Source: BOKV01 sp041739225
GTDB taxonomy: Bacteria; Pseudomonadota; Alphaproteobacteria; Rhizobiales; Rhizobiaceae
Assembly: GCA_041739225.1 (NCBI GenBank)
Contig: JBGSOG010000046.1
Coordinates: forward strand, 1 to 64,000
DNA: 64,000 bases
Direction: 5' to 3'
The notes beneath the pieces are model-generated. The model had not been told where the DNA came from, ran no database searches, and saw only the letters and a program-made list of their open reading frames with translations. Both the position numbers and the translations under genes were made by a program. Shown one piece after another: positions 53,214 through 61,217 of this stretch (within the stretch, counting starts at the first letter, position 1; each line of letters begins with the position of its first letter).

Positions 53214-54044
53214 ATGCCTCGAATTGACCGCGCCACGCTTGTAGAAAAGTTCAAGGACATGGTTCGCCGTCGTCAACCCATCATCGGTGGCGGCGCTGGA
53301 ACAGGCCTTTCCGCCAAGTGCGAAGAGGCAGGAGGCATTGACCTCATCGTCATTTACAATTCAGGTCGCTATCGCATGGCGGGGCGCGGGTCGCTTGCCG
53401 GGCTGATGGCCTATGGCAACGCCAACGACATCGTGCAGGAAATGGCGCGTGAGGTCCTGCCGGTGGTCAAACACACACCCGTACTGGCTGGTGTCAATGG
53501 CACGGACCCGTTTGCGCTGATGGATGATCTTCTCGACCGACTGAAGCAAATGGGATTTTCCGGTGTACAGAACTTCCCCACGGTCGGACTGTTTGACGGC
53601 ATCATGCGCCGCAATCTGGAGGAGACCGGCATGGGCTACGGGCTGGAAGTGGACATGATCGCCAAGGCGCACAAACGCGACATGCTAACGACGCCTTATG
53701 TTTTTTCCGCCGCCGAGGCGGTGGCCATGACGAAGGCTGGCGCTGACATCATCGTGCCGCACATGGGCTTGACCACGGGCGGCAGCATTGGTGCCGAGAC
53801 AGCGGTCAAGCTCGAACAATGTCCGGCGATCATCGACGAATGGGCAGAAGCGGCGATGAAGGTGCGAAAGGACATCATCGTCATCTGCCACGGCGGTCCG
53901 ATTTCCTCACCATCCGACGCCCAGTACATTTTGAGAAACGCGCAGAACGTCCATGGCTTTTATGGTGCAAGCTCAATGGAACGGCTGCCCACTGAAATTG
54001 CCCTGACAGCACAAACCAACGCATTCAAATCCATTTCATTCTAG
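53214..54044 (+). CDS. PEP-hydrolase-like TIM-barrel protein (TIM-br_sig_trns family)
   Basis: The 276-residue protein matches the family annotated as phosphoenolpyruvate hydrolase or TIM-barrel signal-transduction protein, with PIIGGGAGTGLSAKCEEAGGI, IVIYNSGRYRMAGRGSLAG, and ADIIVPHMGLTTGGSIGA. The fold is that of the PEP mutase/isocitrate lyase group, which often cleaves or forms C-C bonds next to a keto acid. It sits between the UPF0261 and SRPBCC genes. A retro-aldol type step is an inference only. Confidence 0.82.
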   Translation: MPRIDRATLVEKFKDMVRRRQPIIGGGAGTGLSAKCEEAGGIDLIVIYNSGRYRMAGRGSLAGLMAYGNANDIVQEMAREVLPVVKHTPVLAGVNGTDPFALMDDLLDRLKQMGFSGVQNFPTVGLFDGIMRRNLEETGMGYGLEVDMIAKAHKRDMLTTPYVFSAAEAVAMTKAGADIIVPHMGLTTGGSIGAETAVKLEQCPAIIDEWAEAAMKVRKDIIVICHGGPISSPSDAQYILRNAQNVHGFYGASSMERLPTEIALTAQTNAFKSISF

Positions 54045-54056
54045 GAGGTTACAGCC

Positions 54057-54986
54057 ATGGCTCGCGCCTATGCCAGCGCCATCATCAAGGCTCCGGTCGA
54101 AACGGTCTGGAGCCTGATCCGCAATTTCAACGGGTTGCCGGACTGGGTGCCGATTGTTGCCGATTCCAAAATCGAAGGCGGCCTTGATGCCGACGTCGTA
54201 GGTTGCGTGCGCTCATTTCATACGACAGATGGTGGCCATATCCGCGAGCGATTGCTGACACTCGACGATGCAAAACACACCTTTGCATACAATTTCGAGA
54301 CACCGGCATTCCCGGTCAAAAATTACATTGCGACCGTTCGGCTTATGCCGGTGACACATACCGACCAGACATTTGCAGAGTGGGAGGCTGTATTTGACGA
54401 GGCCCCGCAGGATGAAGGAAAATACGTCGAAATAATTTCCCGTGACGTTTTTGCAGCCGGCTGGAAAGCGCTCAATGAAAAGATCAAACGCGAGAAACCG
54501 GCAAAACCGCAAGGTGCAGAGCGCTGGAAGGCTTTTGCACCCAACAAGGTGTGGACCTCGCGCAACCTGAAAGCCCCGGTCGAGGATGTGTGGCGTGTCA
54601 TGCGCGATTTTGCCGGCATGGGCGATTGGCACGACGAGATCACCAGGATGAAAATGCTCGGCAAGGCGCGTCCCGACAAGGTGTCGGGCGTGCGCGATTT
54701 CTATTTTGGTGATGGCCACCTCAACGAGGAACTGCTGGCCCTGTGTGACCAGACCCGGTCCTTCCTGTACCGCATCACCAAGTCGGAGATTGCCTGGATG
54801 AATTATGTTTCCGGCCCGCGCCTTTGGCCGGTGACAGCAGACAATTCGACCTTTGGCGTGTGGACGGGAGATTGGGTTTCCGGCAGCCAGGAGGATCTGG
54901 TGCTTATTCCCGGCACTGAAGCCAATGTTTACCAGAAAGCCTTCGCCACGCTGGAGAAGAACCTGAAGCCGAAGAAGAAGGCCTGA
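54057..54986 (+). CDS. Tandem SRPBCC (START-like) domain protein
   Basis: The 309-residue protein contains two SRPBCC/polyketide-cyclase-like domains in a row. The first (about residues 3-145) starts IKAPVETVWSLIRNFNGLPDW and the second (about 165-305) starts LKAPVEDVWRVMRDFAGMGDW, so an internal duplication is visible. A charged linker with KREKPAKPQ joins them. AGGAGG lies eight bases before the ATG. Such folds bind small hydrophobic or polar ligands and sometimes catalyse cyclisation or hydration. Its presence inside a sugar operon is unusual, and the function is unknown. Confidence 0.85.
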   Translation: MARAYASAIIKAPVETVWSLIRNFNGLPDWVPIVADSKIEGGLDADVVGCVRSFHTTDGGHIRERLLTLDDAKHTFAYNFETPAFPVKNYIATVRLMPVTHTDQTFAEWEAVFDEAPQDEGKYVEIISRDVFAAGWKALNEKIKREKPAKPQGAERWKAFAPNKVWTSRNLKAPVEDVWRVMRDFAGMGDWHDEITRMKMLGKARPDKVSGVRDFYFGDGHLNEELLALCDQTRSFLYRITKSEIAWMNYVSGPRLWPVTADNSTFGVWTGDWVSGSQEDLVLIPGTEANVYQKAFATLEKNLKPKKKA

Positions 54987-55003
54987 TCGAAGGAGAGAAC
55001 AGC

Positions 55004-55333
55004 ATGGAGCGGATGGGGCAGGTCATTCAATTGAACGGCGAAATCATCGACGAATACAAGCGCATTCATGCTGCCGTCTGGCCACAGGTGCTCAAAGCCA
55101 TTTCTGACAGCAACATCGCCAATTACACGATTTTCCTCAAGGAACCGGAGAACCTGCTCTTTGCCTACTGGGAATACCACGGCTCCGATTTTGCCGCCGA
55201 CATGGAAAAGATGAAACTGGTTCCCGAAATGCTCGAATGGTGGAAGATCACCGATCCCATGCAGGTTCCGTTTGCGAGCCGCAGGCCCGGCGAATGGTGG
55301 GCGCGGATGGAGAAAGTATTCCACACTGACTAG
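55004..55333 (+). CDS. L-Rhamnose mutarotase-family protein
   Basis: The 109-residue protein matches RhaM in length and active site: Tyr18 and His22 lie in EYKRIHAAVWP, and the Trp pair is W79-W80 in LEWWKITDPMQ. It speeds interconversion of alpha and beta anomers of L-rhamnose or a related 6-deoxy sugar such as L-fucose. This is the clearest hint to the substrate class of the island. AAGGAGAG precedes the ATG. Confidence 0.9.
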   Translation: MERMGQVIQLNGEIIDEYKRIHAAVWPQVLKAISDSNIANYTIFLKEPENLLFAYWEYHGSDFAADMEKMKLVPEMLEWWKITDPMQVPFASRRPGEWWARMEKVFHTD

Positions 55334-55384
55334 TCACAAAATCAGATCGGTGATGAAACAAGACTGGATTTACCGGAGTATTTG

Positions 55385-56407
55385 ATGAAGCGCAGACGAT
55401 TTGACCGGATTGGCAATGGCGGCATCGAATTCACCGAGCTTGGTTTCGGCACGGCCCCGCTCGGCAACCTTTATCAGGCAATTTCAGGTTCGCAGGCACA
55501 GGCAGTCCTGAATGCTGTTTGGGATAGCGGATGCCGATACTTCGACACTGCGCCGCTGTACGGTCTGGGTCTGGCTGAAACCCGGCTCAACCCTTTTTTC
55601 CGTGAGCAAAAACGGGACGATTATGTGGTGACGACCAAGGCCGGGCGCCTCCTGCAGGTGTGCCGTCCGGAAGAGCGAACCGGCATCGGCAAGTTTTTCG
55701 AAACGCCGGCGCGCCGACAGGTTTTTGACTATTCCCATGATGGAATCATGCGCTCTTTCGAGGCGTCACTCGAAAGGCTCGGGCTCGACCGCATTGATAT
55801 TTTGCTGGCGCACGACCTGTGCATTTTTACCCATGGAAGCAAAGAAGCCTCGGACGCCCGCATCGACGAGTTTATGCGCTCGGGCTACTACGCGATGCTT
55901 TCGCTGCGCGATCAAGGCGTGATCAAGGCATTTGGTGCAGGCGTAAACGAATGGGAGGTGTGCCAGACACTGGCCGAGCGGGGAGATTTTGACCTGTTCC
56001 TGCTGGCAGGCCGCTACACCCTGCTTGAACAGGAATCGCTGGCGAGCTTTTTGCCGCTTTGCCACAAGCGCGGCATCGGCATCATTCTGGGCGGGCCTTA
56101 CAATTCCGGCATTCTGGCCAGCGGCCCCAGACCGGGTGCGTTCTACAACTACTCCGAGGCTTCCAGCGAGGTGCTTGGGCACGTGGCACGGATACAGGCT
56201 GTGTGCCAAAGGCATGGTGTTGCGCTGATCAGCGCGGCGCTTCAGTTTCCCTTGTTCCATCCAAGCGTGGTGTCCGTAATTCCGGGGGGGCAGGGCGTCA
56301 AAGAGGTCGTTCAAAACCACCACATCCTGGGTGAGGCCATCCCGCCTGAATTGTGGCATGAGCTGAAACGCGAAAGGCTCATCCGCGAAGACGCGCCGAC
56401 GCCGTGA
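55385..56407 (+). CDS. Aldo/keto reductase, L-fucose/D-threo-aldose dehydrogenase type
   Basis: The 340-residue enzyme has the AKR tetrad region: DTAPLYGLGLAE (Asp, Tyr), VVTTKAGRLL (Lys) and DILLAHDL (His). It resembles D-threo-aldose 1-dehydrogenases (L-fucose dehydrogenases), which oxidise the C1 hydroxyl to a lactone. The ATG at 55385 is preferred over a TTG at 55382. It lies between mutarotase and lactonase genes, giving the order anomer exchange, oxidation, lactone opening. Confidence 0.88.
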   Translation: MKRRRFDRIGNGGIEFTELGFGTAPLGNLYQAISGSQAQAVLNAVWDSGCRYFDTAPLYGLGLAETRLNPFFREQKRDDYVVTTKAGRLLQVCRPEERTGIGKFFETPARRQVFDYSHDGIMRSFEASLERLGLDRIDILLAHDLCIFTHGSKEASDARIDEFMRSGYYAMLSLRDQGVIKAFGAGVNEWEVCQTLAERGDFDLFLLAGRYTLLEQESLASFLPLCHKRGIGIILGGPYNSGILASGPRPGAFYNYSEASSEVLGHVARIQAVCQRHGVALISAALQFPLFHPSVVSVIPGGQGVKEVVQNHHILGEAIPPELWHELKRERLIREDAPTP

Positions 56408-56423
56408 CCGGGAGCTTGCCTTG

Positions 56424-57266
56424 ATGAAAATTGATGCCCATCACCACTTCTGGAATCCGGCGCGCGGTGACTATCACTGGATGCCGGTTGATCATCCGGT
56501 TTTGACACGTCCTTACGATCAACGGGACATGGAGCCGCTGCTGGCAGCGCACGCAATTGAAAAGACAGTTCTGGTGCAAGCTGCACAATCCATTGCCGAG
56601 ACCGAGTATCTGCTGAAAATCGCCGATGACAGTCCCGCAGTGGCCAAAGTCGTGGGCTGGATTGATTTTCAGAACCGTGACGATTTACGCCAGTTGGAGC
56701 GCCTCAAGCGCCACCCCAAATTCGCGGGTGTCCGCCCGATGGTCCAGGACATTGCCGATGATGACTGGATGTTGCGCCATGACATTCAGTGGGCATTCTC
56801 GGCGCTGGTGGAACTCGACCTGACCTTCGACGCACTTGGCTTTCCGCGGCATCTGCCAAATTTTCTGACCATTTTTCGCCGATACCCGGACCTACGCGCT
56901 GTTGTCGATCATTGCATGAAGCCGCAAATTGGCGAGGCAGGCGCGCTTGATCCAGGTTTCAGCGCATGGGCAACCGGCATGGCAAGGATCGCTCATGAGA
57001 CTGGCGCGTTTTGCAAATTGTCCGGCCTTGTCACCGAGACCCATGGCAAATGGTCTGCCGCCAAACTGCATCCCTGGGCAAGTCACGTGATCGAGCAGTT
57101 TGGTGCCGACCGCATCATGTGGGGTTCCGACTGGCCGGTGTGTCTGTTGAGGGCAAGCTACGCGGACTGGCTCCATTGTGCTGAAACGCTGACACAGGCA
57201 CTTTCTGAAAAAGACAAATTGAAGGTGTTTGGCCATACAGCCGCGAATTTTTACAGGATTTCTTAG
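56424..57266 (+). CDS. Amidohydrolase-family lactonase, L-fuconolactonase-like
   Basis: The 280-residue protein starts KIDAHHHFWNP and contains GWIDFQ, VVDHCMKP, CKLSGLVTE and MWGSDWPVC, the pattern of the L-fucono-1,5-lactonase group of the amidohydrolase superfamily. It would open the lactone made by the aldo/keto reductase. It is the last gene of the rightward island. The region after it has no gene for about 400 bases and holds an inverted-repeat element. Confidence 0.88.
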   Translation: MKIDAHHHFWNPARGDYHWMPVDHPVLTRPYDQRDMEPLLAAHAIEKTVLVQAAQSIAETEYLLKIADDSPAVAKVVGWIDFQNRDDLRQLERLKRHPKFAGVRPMVQDIADDDWMLRHDIQWAFSALVELDLTFDALGFPRHLPNFLTIFRRYPDLRAVVDHCMKPQIGEAGALDPGFSAWATGMARIAHETGAFCKLSGLVTETHGKWSAAKLHPWASHVIEQFGADRIMWGSDWPVCLLRASYADWLHCAETLTQALSEKDKLKVFGHTAANFYRIS

Positions 57267-57403
57267 GCTGCGCTCGCCGGAAATGATGAGGGAGCGCGCA
57301 AAACCATTTTTGCACTGGTCTCGCATTGCTACAGCAGGCGTTGAACGCTTTGCGGTGGGCGCGGATGGCGAACGGCTGTCTGCGGCTATCTTCTCGGGTT
57401 GCA

Positions 57404-57669
57404 AGGGTCAAGACTCATTGATTTGCGCGAAATGACGCCCGATATGGCACGGAATTCAAGGGAAAGTTCGAAGAGCGGGGCAGCTTCCCCGGTCAAGAAC
57501 TTTGACGCAGCAGTCCGTGTCATTGCGGAAGCGCCCTTCGGGTGGGGTGAATTTGCGCCGCTACCGCGTTGCAAGCCCTTGAAAGGCTTTAGCCTTCCTG
57601 CGGTCTTGCGCCTTGTACCGACACAAATTCCCTCCCATCATTTCGTGCAAATCAATGAGACTTGACCCT
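57404..57669. repeat. MITE-like element with 32-bp terminal inverted repeats
   Basis: The left arm (57404-57435) starts AGGGTCAAGACTCATTGATT and the right arm (57638-57669), read on the minus strand, starts AGGGTCAAGTCTCATTGATT. The arms match at 30 of 32 positions. They enclose 202 bases without a convincing gene or transposase, though inner hairpins such as AGCCCTTGAAAGGCT are present. It fills most of the gap between the lactonase and the next gene. No clear target duplication is seen. It may be a non-autonomous mobile element or a chromosomal intergenic repeat. Confidence 0.7.
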
Positions 57670-57671
57670 AG

Positions 57672-58166
57672 TCAATGGATGGTGACCGAGCGGCTGCGTA
57701 CCAGCACATCTTCGATGGCTTCAAGCGGAACCGGACCCAATTGCTGGCCAAAACAGCGTAACGTCAAAGCAAAATTTGCAGCGGCAAAGGCGACCTCCTC
57801 GCATCTGGAAGCGCAGGTGATCTGGTTTAGGCAGGTTCTCACGCACTGGTCGTCGCCGTTTTGCACCCCGGCAATCAATCCGAGAAGCAATACTTCATAG
57901 CGTGTGACGTGATGGGTTTCGGCGGGAAAAGACTTCAACGGGCACCCGTTGCAGGCGGCCAGTTGCGAGACAAACACAACGAGCGCCTGCAAAGCCGATT
58001 TAGCCATTCGGGCAGGCAACAAGGAATGGAAAAATTTGCTCGCCGCATCGAAATCGTCCTGGCGTTGCGAATTCCGGGCGGACTGCAACGAGCGATAACC
58101 ATCCAAAACAAGTCTTTCGGCAGGGCGCGCAAAATAGCTGCCCCAGGAAGGAACCCCAGTCGGCAT
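57672..58166 (-). CDS. Hypothetical cysteine-containing protein
   Basis: I do not assign a function. The 164-residue frame begins MPTGVPSWGSYFARPAERL after GAGGGA, with an earlier ATG at 58181. It contains RLVLDGYRSLQSA near the start, a central CNGCPLKSFPAETHHVTRYE, then a helical segment with QNGDDQCVRTCLNQITCASRCEEV. Similar small proteins with LVLDGYR and several cysteines occur in rhizobial genomes. Five central cysteines and two histidines could bind a metal or form disulfides. There is no signal peptide. It is downstream of tRNA-Gln on the same strand; the inverted-repeat element ends three bases beyond its stop. Confidence 0.65.
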   Translation of the reverse strand: MPTGVPSWGSYFARPAERLVLDGYRSLQSARNSQRQDDFDAASKFFHSLLPARMAKSALQALVVFVSQLAACNGCPLKSFPAETHHVTRYEVLLLGLIAGVQNGDDQCVRTCLNQITCASRCEEVAFAAANFALTLRCFGQQLGPVPLEAIEDVLVRSRSVTIH

Positions 58167-58423
58167 TTTCCAATCCCTCATTCAACCGGCTTCAAGGGCC
58201 GGATCAACGAATCGATCAATAAACACCGGGTCCGACGGGTGCGTCAACGCATTGGTTCAGCCAAAGCAGCAGTTTGGAATTCTTCCAGAAAACATCCCGG
58301 TAGAAGGTGTTTATCTTTGCCAACTCAAAACACCATGCCTTCAAAAGCCTTACGCTTCTGCGGCAAGACACGGAAATTGCGCGAGATTGTCTTGCTGTGG
58401 CGAAACGCGGATTTGCAGGAAGT

Positions 58424-58497
58424 TGGCTGGGGAACTAGGATTCGAACCTAGATTGACGGAGTCAGAGTCCGCTGTCCTACCGTTGGACGATTCCCCA
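58424..58497 (-). tRNA. tRNA-Gln (CTG)
   Basis: The minus-strand sequence begins TGGGGAATCG and ends CCCCAGCCA, with CCA encoded. It folds into a seven-base acceptor stem, an anticodon stem GCGGA/TCCGT with loop CTCTGAC (anticodon CTG) and a T arm with GGTTCGAATCC. The length is 74 bases including CCA. It reads CAG codons. Confidence 0.95.
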
Positions 58498-58662
58498 ACA
58501 ATGCGCTGCGTGGCTTCCAGCTGGATTGAAGCTTTCGCGCCAGCGAAATGCTCTATTTCGCCCCGGACGTGCCGGTTCGTTGCGGCTGTTCAATAGTCAT
58601 CTTTCTCTGGCGATGCAACATGGTTTTGTGCGCTGCTGGTTCGCGAAAAACGACATATGGCT

Positions 58663-58690
58663 TTGACGAAAGGCGTGGCAGTGTTACGGT
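58663..58690 (+). promoter_or_regulatory. Possible promoter of ppx/gppA
   Basis: TTGACG (58663-58668) and TACGGT (58685-58690) are separated by 16 bases, about 100 bases before the GTG start of the phosphatase gene. The match to a sigma-70-type promoter is moderate. The rest of 58498-58786 shows no gene that I trust. Confidence 0.4.
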
Positions 58691-58786
58691 TTGCGCAACG
58701 TAACCATCAAATGCCGCAATGTGCGCCAGTTTGCCGGATAGCTCTGAACAACTATCCATCATGGCGGCAGCGGCGGAGAATAACGC

Positions 58787-60373
58787 GTGAGCAACACCGG
58801 GAACGGCGAAAGACCGCCCGGGGATGCCGCCGACCGCAAAAAGCGCAAGAGGCGCAAGCAGAAACGCAATGTCCAGGACGGCAAAACGCCTGGCGGTGCT
58901 GTGACGGCTGAAAGCGGGGCCACGGCTCCCCAACAAACGAACGCAAAGGCGGCGGGCGAAGGCTCGGCTGCGCGCCGCAGGAGAAGGCGGGGAGCGCGGC
59001 GCAATCCGTTGGCCAGCACGCCTGCCGTTGCCGGTTCAGCGAAGCCTGCCAGCGGCTTGCGTGCCGAACATGCGAACGGGGAGTTGGCGCGGTCTGGCGG
59101 ATTGCCTGCTTCCGATCGACCTGCTCCTGCCAAGCGCCGCAAGAAAAAGCGAAACCGCAATGGCCAGGCATCGGGCGATCCACAGCTGCGGCACCTGCGT
59201 GCGCCTGTTCGCCCTGCACCCGATGCCAGTTTTGATCCGGCAAGAGCTGCTGCTGCTGCCGCGCTTGCGGGATCGGGCAATCGGCCTGAAGAAATGGCGC
59301 GCCAGGTTTCAGCCCAGCCAAGGGGGCGGCAAGTGTTTGCTGCGCTGGACCTTGGTACCAACAATTGCCGCCTGTTGCTGGCAGCGCCCGACGGTCCTGA
59401 GCGATTCAGGGTCGTCGATGCCTATTCGCGCATCGTTCGTCTGGGTGAAGGATTGTCATCCACCAATCGCCTGCAGCCGGAAGCCATGCAGCGGGCGATA
59501 GAGGCACTTTCGATTTGCGCGTCCAAGCTGGCGCAGCATACGGTTGCGGGCAAGAGGTTGATTGCCACCGAAGCCTGCCGGGCAGCGGAAAACGGCGTTG
59601 AATTCATCGAAGCAGTAAGACAGCAGACCGGGCTGGTGCTTGAGATTGTCGACCGCCAGACCGAGGCGCGGCTGGCCGCCGAGGGTTGTGGCAGCCTGAT
59701 GGACCCGGCGGCCCACGGAGCGGTGCTTTTCGACATTGGCGGTGGTTCAACGGAACTGGTGCTGGTGCGGCGTCGCCGTGAGGCGAACTTGCGCATATCC
59801 CAGCAGATCGCCGGCTGGACCTCGCTGCCGGTCGGCGTCGTCAATCTTTCCGAACGGCATGGTGGCAGGGATGTTTCACACGCAGTGTTCGAGAACATGA
59901 TTGCCGAGGTATCGGGGCACATAGCCCGTTTTGCCGAGCGCGATCATCTGGCCGATATCTGGAATGACAACGACACCCACTTGCTGGGCACATCGGGAAC
60001 CGTCACCACCATCGCCGGTGTGCATCTTGAATTGCCGCGCTATGACCGTCGCAAAGTTGACGGTATTTGGCTCGATCACACCGAAATTTCACGGGTGGTG
60101 GGCGACTTGCGGGCAATGGACTACGAAGCCCGCTCAAGGAATGCCTGCATTGGGCGGGAGCGAGCGGACCTTGTACTGGCAGGTTGTGCGATCCTTGAAG
60201 CGATTCGCCAGGCCTGGCCGAGCCCGCGCTTGCGGGTGGCGGACCGGGGATTGCGCGAGGGTATTCTCAATGAGTTGATGCATGGGGCGGGCGTCTGGCG
60301 GCGTGACCAGCGCAAGGGTGGCTGGCACCGCCAGAAACACAACGGGGGCGGTCGCCCGGAGGGTGTGCGATGA
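58787..60373 (+). CDS. Ppx/GppA family exopolyphosphatase/pppGpp phosphatase
   Basis: The 528-residue protein starts with GTG after GGAGA. About the first 175 residues are a low-complexity tail rich in Arg, Lys, Ala and Gly (for example KKRKRRKQKR and RRRRRRGARR), probably disordered and able to bind polyanions. The catalytic part begins FAALDLGTNNCRLLLA, with VLFDIGGGSTELVLV and GTSGTVTTIAGVHLELP, which are the ASKHA phosphate and adenosine motifs of Ppx/GppA. It acts on polyphosphate or pppGpp. The last four bases overlap rlmE, a common alphaproteobacterial arrangement. Confidence 0.9.
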   Translation: MSNTGNGERPPGDAADRKKRKRRKQKRNVQDGKTPGGAVTAESGATAPQQTNAKAAGEGSAARRRRRRGARRNPLASTPAVAGSAKPASGLRAEHANGELARSGGLPASDRPAPAKRRKKKRNRNGQASGDPQLRHLRAPVRPAPDASFDPARAAAAAALAGSGNRPEEMARQVSAQPRGRQVFAALDLGTNNCRLLLAAPDGPERFRVVDAYSRIVRLGEGLSSTNRLQPEAMQRAIEALSICASKLAQHTVAGKRLIATEACRAAENGVEFIEAVRQQTGLVLEIVDRQTEARLAAEGCGSLMDPAAHGAVLFDIGGGSTELVLVRRRREANLRISQQIAGWTSLPVGVVNLSERHGGRDVSHAVFENMIAEVSGHIARFAERDHLADIWNDNDTHLLGTSGTVTTIAGVHLELPRYDRRKVDGIWLDHTEISRVVGDLRAMDYEARSRNACIGRERADLVLAGCAILEAIRQAWPSPRLRVADRGLREGILNELMHGAGVWRRDQRKGGWHRQKHNGGGRPEGVR

Positions 60374-61143
60374 AAAAACCGGGCGGCAAAGGCGGCGGCG
60401 ACAAACCAACTTCCGGCAGGGGCGCGGCAGGTCGCGGTGTGGAAGCGCGCAGCCTGCGCACGCGGGTCAAATCTGCCAAAGGGCGCAAATTGTCGTCCAC
60501 TGCCTGGCTCGAGCGGCAACTCAATGACCCTTATGTCAAGAAGGCAAAAGCAGAAGGCTATGCGTCGCGTGCGGCATACAAGCTGAAAGAGATCGACGAG
60601 CGCTATCACTTGCTGAAGAAGGGTGCAGTCATCATCGATCTGGGAGCTGCGCCCGGCGGCTGGACGCAGGTTAGCGTCGAGCGCACCGGGTCGAGCGTGG
60701 AAGACATTCGTGTGGTCGGCATCGACTATCTGGAGATGGACCCTGTTGCCGGAGCTACCATCCTGCTGCTGGATTTTCTTGATGAAAGCGCACCGCGGCT
60801 GCTGATGGAGGCAACCGGGGGCAGGGCACCCGACCTTGTGATCTCGGACATGGCAGCACCAACCATCGGCCACCGGCAGACCGACCATTTGCGCACCATG
60901 CATCTGGTGGAAGTGGCGTTGGAATTTGCCATTTCAGTGTTGAAGCCGGGTGGTCATTTTCTGGCGAAAACCTTCCAGGGCGGAACCGAGGCAGGCCTGC
61001 TGGACCGCATGAAGCGAAACTTCAAATCGGTTCATCATGTCAAGCCGCCAGCCTCGCGAGATGGCTCGGTGGAGCTTTACCTGCTGGCGAAGGATTTCAA
61101 GGGCAAAGGCGCTGCAGCCAGCCAAGTGGCAGAAGACTTGTAA
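60370..61143 (+). CDS. rlmE: 23S rRNA (uridine-2552 2'-O) methyltransferase
   Basis: The 257-residue SAM-dependent methyltransferase has the SAM motif IDLGAAPGGWTQV, SDMAAPTIGH (catalytic Asp) and FLAKTFQGG (catalytic Lys), with SVELYLLAKDF near the end carrying the last Glu. It begins with a basic, glycine-rich tail of about 45 residues, longer than in E. coli. It modifies helix 92 of 23S rRNA during large-subunit maturation. It is coupled to ppx/gppA by ATGA overlap. Confidence 0.93.
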   Translation: MKKPGGKGGGDKPTSGRGAAGRGVEARSLRTRVKSAKGRKLSSTAWLERQLNDPYVKKAKAEGYASRAAYKLKEIDERYHLLKKGAVIIDLGAAPGGWTQVSVERTGSSVEDIRVVGIDYLEMDPVAGATILLLDFLDESAPRLLMEATGGRAPDLVISDMAAPTIGHRQTDHLRTMHLVEVALEFAISVLKPGGHFLAKTFQGGTEAGLLDRMKRNFKSVHHVKPPASRDGSVELYLLAKDFKGKGAAASQVAEDL

Positions 61144-61154
61144 GCGGCCTCAAT

Positions 61155-61170
61155 ATTAGCTACTGCTAAT
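61155..61170 (+). terminator. Weak hairpin after rlmE
   Basis: ATTAGC-TACT-GCTAAT followed by only TT lies 12 bases after the rlmE stop. It is a weak terminator candidate. Confidence 0.35.
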
Positions 61171-61217
61171 TTAACAGATAATGACCCTGATAATCCGCCT
61201 TCCGGAAAAAAGTCGCC

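Noticed and set aside
57399..57665. 88-codon frame inside the inverted-repeat element
   Set aside because: It starts within one repeat arm and ends in the other, with no family match, so it is better explained as part of the repeat.
58553..58936. 127-codon minus-strand frame between tRNA-Gln and ppx/gppA
   Set aside because: It overlaps the start of the well-supported phosphatase gene and shows no family resemblance or ribosome site; the GC-rich basic tail region opens several frames by chance.
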